Shown in pieces: positions 53,943 to 63,800 of a stretch of DNA of 64,000 nucleotides. The position numbers were made by a program, and so were the translations under genes. Under the pieces are notes generated by a model. The model did no database searches. It worked only from the letters and a program-made list of their open reading frames with translations, and was not told where the DNA came from. The stretch is from Okeania sp. SIO2B3. GTDB taxonomy: Bacteria > Cyanobacteriota > Cyanobacteriia > Cyanobacteriales > Microcoleaceae. Location of the stretch: positions 62,001 through 126,000 of the forward strand of contig NZ_JAAHGH010000002.1 of NCBI RefSeq assembly GCF_010672525.1, in the 5' to 3' direction. Every line of letters starts with the position of its first letter. Within the stretch, counting starts at the first letter, position 1.

Positions 53943-56900
53943 ATGGAAAAAACAACAGAACTATTAGGGCCTTTAAATGAACTAGAATCTCCTCTTAACA
54001 ATTTTGTTGTAGGAGATCAAGATATTATTCCCTTAGACAAATTTTCAGGTTCTGATGAGGAGACTAATTTACCTCCCGTGTTAAATGTTGAAGAGCATAC
54101 TGATGATATTTTACTAACAAATATCGATTCATTTGATGGCTTCAGAAATGCAACTGACCAAAGCTCTACAGATGAGAAAGAAGTAATTGTAGGTCGGTTT
54201 GAACAAGAAGATTTGAAAGACCTTGGAACGGAAAACGCCGATTTATTAACAGGTCTACCCAAAGAAGAATCTTCTGATAATTCACCAGAAAAACCCACTG
54301 ATGTTACTTTACCCAAAGAAGAGAAAATATCTGTAGATGATGGAGAAAAATCTGAAACAGATGTCGTAAATATTCCACCAGAAGGAAAATTCACAGAGAC
54401 ACCAAGTAGTATTGCTTCATTAGAACCAGAAGAGAAAGTATCGCCAGAAGTGTTAGAAGCGATCGCTAATGGTGAAGCCCAAGAGCTTTTAGTTTCATTA
54501 GACACCACTGAAATTGATGCACTGGTAGAAGCCCGAATGGTGGAACAAGGTTTAGAAGCAGGTAGCGATGAAATCTTAGAATACAAAGCAGAATTGCTGG
54601 CAGAACTAAAAGAAGAAGTATTCTCTGACTTACCAGAAGGATTTGAAATTATAGATGATTATGGTAATTTGCCAATTTCCTTTGTTCGGTTTGAGTCACA
54701 AGAACCTCTGCTAGAACTGTTAGAAAATGATGACGTTTTAGCAGCAGCAGTTCCTGAAGTAAATGAAACATTTCTACCACAAAGTCTACCCATCATCAAT
54801 CAACCAGAAGCAGAAGCAGCAGGATATACAGGGGATGGTACAACTGTTGCAGTTCTTGATACAGGCGCTAATCCAAATGCTCCTGGCCTTGAGAATCGAA
54901 TAGTATTTGCTCAAGACTTTGGCAACGATGATGGTCAAGATGACAACGATGGCCATGGAACCAATGTTAGCGCCATTGTTGCTGGAGTTGCACCAGGGAC
55001 AAATATTGCAGCACTAGATGTTTTTGCTGGATTTGATGATGAGGGGAAACCGATATCTTTCTCATCAGACCAGATCGCTGCCATTAACTGGGTGATTGAG
55101 AACAAAAACACCTATAATATTGAAGCCATCAATATGAGTCTTGGTGGTCGCACAAAAATTACAGATCCACTCTCTGATGCTAGCTCTGCTAGGGGTTTAG
55201 CCATTGCTGAAGCAAAATCAGCAGGTATTCTCACCATTGTTGCATCGGGAAATAATGGCTACACAGATGGAATATCAGCACCTGCTGCTTTTGAAAGTGC
55301 AGTATCCGTTGGTGCCACCTATGACTACACAGGTAATTATGGAACTCGCGACTTCGACGTTGTACCAGATCGAGTAGCAGTTTTTTCCAACAGTGCCCAA
55401 TTTCTAGACATACTAGCACCTGGAGCATTTATAAATGCAGGAGGATTAAACCTTCCTGGAACTTCAATGGCAGCACCCCATGTTGCCGGAGCAGTTGCGG
55501 TCTTATCTGAAGCCTTCCCTGATGAAAGTCCAGACGAAATTCTCCAACGGATGCTCAATTCTGGTGACCCCATTACAGACCACCGCAACGGAATTACTAA
55601 ACCCAGACTGAATCTAGGTGCTGCATTAGAGGTAGAAACTACTAGACCTGACAACGATAATTTCCTAGATAGCGAAATCCTGTTTGGTACATCAGACAGC
55701 GACTCTGGTACAAATGTTAATGCTACCGCACAGTCTGGAGAACCAAACCACGTTACTTCTGTTGGAGAAAATAATTCTGTTTGGTGGAGTTGGACAGCTC
55801 CTACTTCTGGGGAAGTGACAGTTAATACTTTCGGTAGTGACTTTGATACTGTATTAGCTGCCTATACAGGTTCTTCTGTATCTAACCTCACTGCAATTAC
55901 TGGTAACGACGACACTTTTGATGAAGATAATAATTCTGGTCTCCAAAGTCAAATAGTCTTTGATGTAACGGGAGGAACTACATATCATTTTGCCGTAGAT
56001 GGATATTCCAACCGCACAGGCAATATTGAACTAGACCTTTCACTGGAAACAATAGCTGTAGAAAACGATAACTTATCTAACAGTATTTCTCTAAGTGGTT
56101 CATCCACTAGCGCTACTGGCAGTAATGTTGATGCTACCAAAGAATCCGGAGAACCAAATCATGCTGGAAATGATGGTGGTAGTTCTGTTTGGTGGGATTG
56201 GACGGCACCCAGTTCTGGTTCAGTAACTATAGGAACTGATGGCAGTGATTTTGATACGATATTAGGGATTTATACAGGTTCTTCTGTGTCAGACCTAACT
56301 GAAGTTGCCAGTGACGATGATGGGGGTGATGGATTACAAAGTCAGGTAACTTTTGATGTTGTTGGGGGAACAAATTATCAGATTGCGGTTGATGGATATT
56401 CTGGTTCTGAGGGTAATATTGTTTTAGATTTAGACCTGGCAACATCACAGATATCTAATGATGATTTTGCCAATAGTGCTAATCTCAGTGGTACTTCTGA
56501 TAACGCAACTGCCAGTACCATCAACGCTTCCATAGAATTCGGAGAACCTGATCATGCTGGAATTTCTGGTGGTCATTCCCTATGGTGGAATTGGACAGCT
56601 CCTAGTTCAGGATTAGTAACTATTGATACATTTGGTAGCGATTTCGATACCATTTTAGCCGCCTATACAGGTTCATCAGTCTCCAACTTAACTGATATTG
56701 CTAGCAATGACGATAGTAGTGGTCTGCAAAGCCAAATTGTTTTCCCTGCTGAAGCTGGAACTAACTATCAAATTGCAGTGGATGGATATTTGGGAGCAGC
56801 AGGTAATGTGGAGTTAGCTTTGTTATTGGAAGCGGATACCTTAGCCAACGATGATTTTGCTGACAGGATTTCTTTAAGCGGTTCACAGATTAATGAAACA

Positions 56901-58475
56901 GCTACGAACGAAAACGCAACAGTAGAGTCAGCAGAACCTCTTCATGCTGGAAATGATGGCGGTGCTTCTCTGTGGTGGAGTTGGACTGCTCCTAGTGATG
57001 GTACTTTAACCGTCAATACTGGCGGTAGCGATTTTGATACAATACTTGCAGCTTATACTGGTTCATCCCTCTTTAACTTAACTGAGGTAGATAGTAATGA
57101 TGATAGTGTAAACTACGGTCTCCAGAGTGAGATTATCTTTGATGTAGTTGGAGGTGAAACCTACAACATTGCAGTGGATGGATTCAATGGTAGCGTTGGT
57201 AATATTAATCTCGAACTGATTCTCTCTACCTTTGAAGACCAAATAGATCTATCTAGTGATGTCTTTGCAATAACTTCACAAGAAGTTGGTCCTGGTGATT
57301 CTATTGATATTGACTTCTCCGTAGAAAATACAGGCAGCGATGATGCTACTGGTTTCTGGGTAGACTTCTTCTTATCCGAGGATGGTGATATCGATCCACA
57401 GGAAGACTATCTACTTGGTTTTACCTGGGTAGAAGAGTTGCCAGGAAACAGTAATACTGGAGTACTAAGTGAAAGTTTTTTCCTACCTACTATAAACGAG
57501 TTCTCTTGGGATGAGAATGCAGATTATCAGATCGGTATGCTCGTTGACAGTTTTGATTTTGTTGCTGAGACTGACGAATTAAATAATACGATCACTGAAA
57601 CGATTTCAATATCTACTACAACGTCATCAGAACCATCTTACATAAGCACCCCAGTCACAATTAATGGGGAATATGAACCCATTGCAGGTGACTTTAATGG
57701 GGACAACAATACTGATATTCTGTGGTATCGACCAGGACCAAGCCAGGATTTCATTTGGTTCTTTAACTCTGACAATAGTTACGATAGCAGTCCTTTCACC
57801 GTCAATGGTACTTACACGCCGATAGTAGGAGATTTTAACGGTGATAGCACCTCAGATATTCTGTGGTATCGACCAGGGTCAGGCCAGGATTTCATCTGGT
57901 TCTTTGATAAGGATGGAAATCGTACCAGCAGTCCTTTCACCGTTAACGGTGTTTACACCCCAGTAGCTGGAGACTTTGATGCTAGTGGTACTACAGATAT
58001 TCTCTGGTATCAACCAGGTACAGCTCAAGACTTTTTATGGTCTTTCAATTCCGACGGTACTTTTGAGAGCAGTCCTTTCACCGTTAACGGTGTTTACACC
58101 CCAGTAGCTGGAGACTTTGATGCTAGTGGTACCACAGATATTCTCTGGTATCGACCAGGTACAGCTCAAGACTTTTTATGGTCTTTCAATTCCGACGGTA
58201 CTTTTGAGAGCAGTCCTTTCACCGTTAACGGTGTTTACACCCCAGTAGCTGGAGACTTTGATGCTAGTGGTACCACAGATATTCTCTGGTATCGACCAGG
58301 TACAGCTCAAGACTTTTTATGGTCTTTCAATTCCGAAGGTACTTTTGAGAGCAGTCCTTTCACTGTTAACGGAACTTATACCCCCATAACTGGAGACTTT
58401 AACGGCAATGTCTTCTCTGATATTCTCTGGTATCGACCAGGTACAGCTCAAGACTTTTTATGGTCTTTTCAATAG
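53943..58475 (+). CDS. Large S8 subtilase with PPC-like, CARDB-like and FG-GAP-like repeats
   Basis: 1510 residues. An acidic N-terminal region without signal peptide (1-~280, Glu/Ser/Pro-rich) precedes an S8 peptidase domain with catalytic D306 (VAVLDTGAN), H338 (DGHGTNVSAIVAG) and S508 (GTSMAAPHVAGA). Next come four ~130-residue repeats (about 570-1095; WWSWTAP, GSDFDTxLAAYTGSS, AVDGY) related to bacterial pre-peptidase domains. A CARDB-like domain (about 1100-1230) and six 47-residue FG-GAP/VCBS-like repeats (GDFxxxxxxDILWYRPG) end it. Probably an extracellular protease exported by a signal-peptide-independent route such as type I secretion (inference). TGAGGA before the ATG supports this start. 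Confidence 0.88.
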   Translation: MEKTTELLGPLNELESPLNNFVVGDQDIIPLDKFSGSDEETNLPPVLNVEEHTDDILLTNIDSFDGFRNATDQSSTDEKEVIVGRFEQEDLKDLGTENADLLTGLPKEESSDNSPEKPTDVTLPKEEKISVDDGEKSETDVVNIPPEGKFTETPSSIASLEPEEKVSPEVLEAIANGEAQELLVSLDTTEIDALVEARMVEQGLEAGSDEILEYKAELLAELKEEVFSDLPEGFEIIDDYGNLPISFVRFESQEPLLELLENDDVLAAAVPEVNETFLPQSLPIINQPEAEAAGYTGDGTTVAVLDTGANPNAPGLENRIVFAQDFGNDDGQDDNDGHGTNVSAIVAGVAPGTNIAALDVFAGFDDEGKPISFSSDQIAAINWVIENKNTYNIEAINMSLGGRTKITDPLSDASSARGLAIAEAKSAGILTIVASGNNGYTDGISAPAAFESAVSVGATYDYTGNYGTRDFDVVPDRVAVFSNSAQFLDILAPGAFINAGGLNLPGTSMAAPHVAGAVAVLSEAFPDESPDEILQRMLNSGDPITDHRNGITKPRLNLGAALEVETTRPDNDNFLDSEILFGTSDSDSGTNVNATAQSGEPNHVTSVGENNSVWWSWTAPTSGEVTVNTFGSDFDTVLAAYTGSSVSNLTAITGNDDTFDEDNNSGLQSQIVFDVTGGTTYHFAVDGYSNRTGNIELDLSLETIAVENDNLSNSISLSGSSTSATGSNVDATKESGEPNHAGNDGGSSVWWDWTAPSSGSVTIGTDGSDFDTILGIYTGSSVSDLTEVASDDDGGDGLQSQVTFDVVGGTNYQIAVDGYSGSEGNIVLDLDLATSQISNDDFANSANLSGTSDNATASTINASIEFGEPDHAGISGGHSLWWNWTAPSSGLVTIDTFGSDFDTILAAYTGSSVSNLTDIASNDDSSGLQSQIVFPAEAGTNYQIAVDGYLGAAGNVELALLLEADTLANDDFADRISLSGSQINETATNENATVESAEPLHAGNDGGASLWWSWTAPSDGTLTVNTGGSDFDTILAAYTGSSLFNLTEVDSNDDSVNYGLQSEIIFDVVGGETYNIAVDGFNGSVGNINLELILSTFEDQIDLSSDVFAITSQEVGPGDSIDIDFSVENTGSDDATGFWVDFFLSEDGDIDPQEDYLLGFTWVEELPGNSNTGVLSESFFLPTINEFSWDENADYQIGMLVDSFDFVAETDELNNTITETISISTTTSSEPSYISTPVTINGEYEPIAGDFNGDNNTDILWYRPGPSQDFIWFFNSDNSYDSSPFTVNGTYTPIVGDFNGDSTSDILWYRPGSGQDFIWFFDKDGNRTSSPFTVNGVYTPVAGDFDASGTTDILWYQPGTAQDFLWSFNSDGTFESSPFTVNGVYTPVAGDFDASGTTDILWYRPGTAQDFLWSFNSDGTFESSPFTVNGVYTPVAGDFDASGTTDILWYRPGTAQDFLWSFNSEGTFESSPFTVNGTYTPITGDFNGNVFSDILWYRPGTAQDFLWSFQ
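57929..58400 (+). repeat. Near-identical 141-bp coding repeats in the subtilase
   Basis: CAGTCCTTTCACCG recurs at 57929, 58070 and 58211, and in diverged form at 58352: exactly 141 bp (47 codons) apart. Units 3-5 are almost identical in DNA, showing recent duplication or gene conversion, while units 1, 2 and 6 are more diverged. Confidence 0.9.
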
Positions 58476-58538
58476 ACCTGATTTAACTGACTCCGCGACC
58501 TCAACCTTGGTTTAGTGAGTAATATAATTTCTACCGTC

Positions 58539-58573
58539 TGTAGGGGTAAACGGCCGTTTGCCCCTACAATTTT
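58539..58573 (+). terminator. 30-bp palindrome, likely subtilase terminator
   Basis: TGTAGGGGTAAACGG/CCGTTTGCCCCTACA is paired throughout except one mismatch and is followed by ATTTT, 63 bases after the stop. It also belongs to a dispersed palindromic family (compare 29747-29773), so termination may be secondary. Confidence 0.6.
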
Positions 58574-60841
58574 AGGTAGTGGTCATTGTAATGGTATAGC
58601 CAGTGGGAGCATCTTGCTCCCGTTCTAATATCAAATCTCAAAAGTTTGCTATATATCTTTAGTAATGGGGAGATGGGAACCCACCCCTGACCCCTCCTGG
58701 GAGGGGAAGGGTGGGGAGATGGTAATCAAACATAGCATTACTATTCACAAATAGACATCTCCAGAAAATAAATCTTTTAACTAGAGCAAGCTAAGGATAC
58801 GAAAAATTCACCCTAAAAAATCCTTTTTCGTGCCTTTTTCATAAAAATATCTTACCTGTTGCTTTCCGGAGCTGTTGCCTGTTGCCTACTCCTGCAAAAA
58901 ATCTATATCTTTTTCGGAGATGTCTAATGGGCGTTGGTAAAGCGCGTGTATGATATTAATCTTAATTAGGGCTTGTTGATTAAAGTTAAAAGCATTTACA
59001 GATAAAGGTTTTAGCCTTTTTAGGGTCGAATTGCAGTGCGCCTGTTTCAGTCTAAAACACTCAAAAATTTAGTATTTTGGCAAGATTTAGGCAGAAAAAT
59101 CATTCTTACAAAACGCCCGCTCCTACCTCATCGCTCATTCCCATTTCTCCAGTATAGCTGTCTCCTGTCTCCTGTCTCCTACCCTCACCCATAAGACTTT
59201 TTCAGCAAACCCTAATTACTCAAGAGTTAACCCACCCGAGCGCCCCTCCCAGGAGGGGAAGGACCGAGTCAGGAGGGAAGAAAGAAGAAGAAAGAGGAAT
59301 AGAAGGAGAAAGTTTTTTCATCGGGTAAAGGTCACGGAGTTCTATAGATATCTTATCCGGACATGATATCATACCTCAAATTACCAACGCCCAGAAATGG
59401 TATGACTACTAAATTGAAGTGAAGTTGTTCAACTAGATTTGATATTACTAAATTCTGAATTATATAGGACTTATATCATGTCCGGATAATCAGTTATAAA
59501 AAAACTTTCTCCCTTCTCTCCTTTTCTTTTCTTCTGCCTTCTGCCTTCTGCCTTACTTACTCCAAATGGTATCGTTTGTGTAAAAACTGGGGAAATATCT
59601 ACTTCTTCCTGATTTCAATTTTTTTTCCTTAATTGCCAATTGCAAGCAAGATGCTCGCACTATTTATCTTTTTCTTTATGAGAAAGTTTAATATATTAAA
59701 CTTTTGAACAATTTTAACATTTATTTGACAACAACTCTAATACTAATTCCTCCCTGAAAGACATAGTTTAAATGCTCAACATTTTACTAAAAACTTTTCC
59801 ATGAAATTGACACTTTTTAAATTCTATCATACCATGTTCTATAAATAATTGTGGCATCGGTAAATTAGTGTATGATATTAATCTTAATTCTTTAGGAGTC
59901 AACCCACCCGCGCGCCCCTCCCAGGAGGGGAACTCAGGAGTCAGGAGTCAGGAGAGAAGAAAGAAGAAACTCCGAGTAGAAGGAGAAAGTTTTTTGGTCG
60001 CGTAAAGGTTATGAAATTCTATCGCGCTCTTATCCGGACATGATATCATACCTCAAATTATCAACGCCATAATTGTTAAATAAAATCAAAATTATTGTAT
60101 ACAAAAAATGTAGATTCATCACAAATAAATCATAGTTATTCGATCAGGAGGTAGAAACATAGAAGAGAGACCCCAAAAATAAATTTAGTTGCTCTAAATT
60201 CTTTAGCGTAACAGGAACAATTTTTTTTAAATACCTTGATTTCGTCAGAAATTAATACCGTATGTAGCTACTTTGCATAAAAACTCAACTGAATTATGCA
60301 ATTCAAGCAAATTATTATTTTCGGCGTTGCTGATTATGGGTATGATGCAAGCCCCCCGAGCAAGCCAAATTTGGGGGGAATAAAACTCTAAAAGTCCCCC
60401 GGTTTTATCCCCCTCCCGTCCCCCGCAGGATCGGGGGAAGCCAGAGGATGCTGCGCTTTTTGTTGAAAGGGGGATGCGCGGGGACGAAGGCGAGAACCAA
60501 AAAATCGCACATTCATACTTCAATTCAGCAACGCCTTATTTTCTTAACTCAAGCTTAAACATTATCTATAAAACCCATTTGAGATCTATAATAATTATGG
60601 TAGTAAAGTCTTTTCGTGCATCAATTTTGAGGAAAAATCATCTGAAGGAGTGTTGAATTTTTTGTATTATTTCTCCCCACATCTTCCCTCTTCCCTCTTC
60701 CCTTCCCCTCCAGGGAGGGGTTAGGGGTGGGTTGTCTCCTGTCTCCAGTATAGCTGTCTCCTGACTCCGAGCTAAAAAAACTTAATATTTATGAAGATAC
60801 CAAATGGGTTCTATAAAATATTTAATAAAAATCAATAAATT
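58574..60841. repeat. 2.3 kb gene-free, repeat-dense region
   Basis: Contents: CCCTGACCCCTCCTGGGAGGGGAAGG patches (58684, 59240, 59915), a GTTGCTTTCCGGAGCTG element (58858), a family-A MITE (58964-59217), and two related ~150-base blocks (59221-59390 and 59895-60065), each with GAGTCAACCCACCC ... CCTCCCAGGAGGGGA ... TATCCGGACATGATATCATACCTCAAATTA. It also holds ATCATGTCCGGATAAT at 59476 and a CCCCCGAGCAAGCCAAATTTGGGGGG block (60355-60480). The kinase promoter lies in the last few hundred bases. Frames at 60245-60523 and 60474-60656 are rejected. Confidence 0.7.
58964..59217. mobile_element. Family-A MITE (complete)
   Basis: AATTAGGGCTTGTTGATTAAAG on the left and AAGACTTTTTCAGCAAACCCTAATT on the right, ~254 bp. 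Its body has GTGCGCCTGTTTCAGTC and the CTCATTCCCATTTCTCC patch shared with the other copies. Confidence 0.75.
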
Positions 60842-63800
60842 ATGCCTGTAGAAAATCAAGAATATAAAAAAAAATTAGCAACAGCGATCGCTCGTATTCC
60901 AGCATCTCTAGACCAAGAAACTACTTTCAAAATTACTGTAACAGAGGTACGACAGTTAATCAATGCAGACCGAGTGACCTTGCTGCGCTTCTATCCTCAG
61001 TTAAATTGGCAAGGAGAATTTCTTTGCGAAGATGTAGCAGATGATTGGAATTCCATTTTAGGAGTGAAGGTAGAACATTGGCCTTTTAGGAAAGAATTGG
61101 CTGCATATAATACAGAAGGTTATATTGAGACTATAACGGATATTAAGCAAGCAAAACTCAGTGAATCTGAAGCCAAAATTTTCCAACAGTTTCAGGTACA
61201 AGCTCATTTAGTAGTTCCCATACTCACAAAAGTAGATCACACCAAAGATGCTACAACATTAACTAAACCCGAACTGTGGGGATTACTTTGTATACATCAA
61301 TGTAGCAGACCTCGGCAATGGCAAGATGTGGAGATTGAACTTGCTCAGACAATGGCTCAAAATCTAGGAGTAGTCATCAAAAATACAGACCTTCTAGAAG
61401 CAGCACATTACCAAGTACAACAACAAAAAGCCTTAGCTAGAGTAATCAAGAGAATTCGTACCCCACTAGATTTAGAAGAAATTTTTAAGATTACTGCCAC
61501 AGAAGTACGTCAACTACTCAAAGCTGACCGCGTGGGAGTGTTTCGTTTTTATCCAGAAAGAGACTGGGAAGGAGAATTGGTTTCTGAAGATGTAGGAACA
61601 GAGTGGAATTCAGCATTAGCAGTTAAAATATACGACCACTGTTTTGGGGAACAATTTGCTGTTTATTATCAAGAAGGTAGAGTACAAGCAGTGGCAGACA
61701 TTTATCAAGCAGGATTAAGTGATTGCCATGCAGAAATTTTGGGGCAATTTCAAGTACGAGCTAATCTAGTTGTGCCTCTACTCAAAGGTGCAGGTACAGA
61801 AATATTACCCGAACTTTGGGGTTTGCTGTGCATTCATCAATGCAGTAGTCCCCGTCATTGGCAAGAGTACGAAATAGAATTTGTCCAACAAATAGCCGAT
61901 CATTTTGGTGTAGCGCTACAACAAGAAGATGCTCTGATACAACTTGAAAAACAGGCAGCACAACTGGCGATAAGTAGACAAAAGGAAAAGTTATCCGAAC
62001 GCCAGAAAATTGTAGGTGAATTATTTGACAAAATTCGCCGATCTTTTAATATTGAGACAATTTTTGCGGCTGCAACCGAAGAAGTAAGAAAACTTCTGCA
62101 AGCAGAGCGAGTGGCAATATATCAGTTTTTGCCTGACTGGAGTGGGGAATTTGTTGCCGAGTCTTTTGCGGAAGGATGGACTCCTCTTGTCGGAGTTCAG
62201 CCCATTATTGAAGATACTTTTTTACAAGAAACTCAGGGGGGGCGGTATGTAAACAATGAAACTTTTGCCGTTGACGATATTTATCAGGTGGGTCATGATG
62301 AGTGTTATGTTCAACTTTTAGAACAATTTGAAGCCAGGTCTTATGCACTTGTGCCAATTTTACCTGGAGAAAAACTTTGGGGTTTGCTGGCAGCTTATCA
62401 AAATTCTGCTCCTCGTCATTGGCAAAAGGATGAAGTAGACTTGCTAGCTCAAATAGCTGCTCAGTTGGGAGTTGCTCTCCAACAAGCTGAGTATTTTCAG
62501 AAAGTTCAGGAGCAGTCGGTACAACTAGCAAAAGCAGCAGAGCAGGAAAAATCAGCAGAACGTGAAAAAACTCTGGCTGCAATTGTGGGCAAAATGCGTC
62601 GTTCTCTGGATATTGAGACAATTTTTCAAACAACTACCCAAGAAGTGCAACAACTTTTAGATGCAGATAGAGTTACAATATTCCGCTTCAATGATGACTG
62701 GAGTGGAGAATTTATGGCTGAGTCAGTAACTGAAGGTTGGGTTAAGTTAATACAGGGGCAAAAGGAAAATCCTAAAATTCCTGCAAATGTTAGTAAATGT
62801 TCCGTTAGAGATTTGCCAAATTCTCTAACTGATACTTATTTACAGGAAACTGAGGGCGGAGATTTTACCAAAGGATTAGTTTATCGTACCTGCAACGATA
62901 TCTATAATTCAGGTTTTAGTAATTGTTACATTGAGGTATTAGAGTCTTATCAAGCTAGAGCTTATGCCATTGTTGCTATTTATCAGGGCAAAAAACTTTG
63001 GGGTTTGCTAGCAGCTTTTCAAAATTCTGCACCCCGTGAGTGGGAAACAGCAGAGGTAGAATTATTAGCTCAAATTGGCGATCAGTTGGGAGTAGCGCTG
63101 CAACAAGCTGAGTATCTCAAACAAGTTCAAACTCAAGCAGCAGAGTTGGCGAAAGCAACGGAACGACAAAAGGCACTGTCAATTACTATTGATAGAATTC
63201 GGCAATCTCTTGATATTAATGCAATTTTTCAGACGACTACTCAAGAGGTACGACAGTTACTAGAAGTTGAGAGAGTCGCTATTTATCGTTTTTATCCAGA
63301 CTGGAGTGGGGAATTTGTGGCAGATTCAATGATTGATGAATGGACTCCTATCGTTCAGACTCCTTTAGCAATTAATCCTGTAATCAGTAAACTGACTCAT
63401 GCTGGTACACTTCCTAGAAATGAAACTTTTGTGCCCATTTTGCAGGGAGATCAACTTTGGGGGTTACTGGTTGCTTATCAAAATTCTAGCCCTCGTTATT
63501 GGCAAGATGAAGAAATTAATTTGCTAGCACAGGTGGGAGTGCAGTTAGGTATTGCTTTACAACAAGCTGAATTACTGGAAAAAACCCGTACCCAAACTGA
63601 AGAGTTAACAAAAACTCTGCAGGAGTTAAAACAAACTCAAGTGCAGATGATTCAGGGTGAAAAAATGGCTAGTTTAGGGCAGTTAGTAGCAGGTATTGCC
63701 CATGAAATTAATAATCCTGTAAATTTTATTTCTGGCAATCTGACTCATGTCGATGAGTATGCACAAAGCTTGCTCACTTTGATGAAATTATATCATCAAC

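Noticed and set aside
54017-54586. 189-residue minus-strand frame inside the subtilase
   Set aside because: Antisense of the Glu/Ser-rich leader; low-complexity Ser-rich product with no family resemblance.
60245-60656. Small frames on both strands before the kinase
   Set aside because: Built on CCCCGAGCAAGCC repeats and AT-rich DNA, without homology or start signals.
62205-62633. 142-residue minus-strand frame inside the GAF kinase
   Set aside because: Shadow of the GAF3-GAF4 linker; the plus frame is open for 1053 codons with clear domains.
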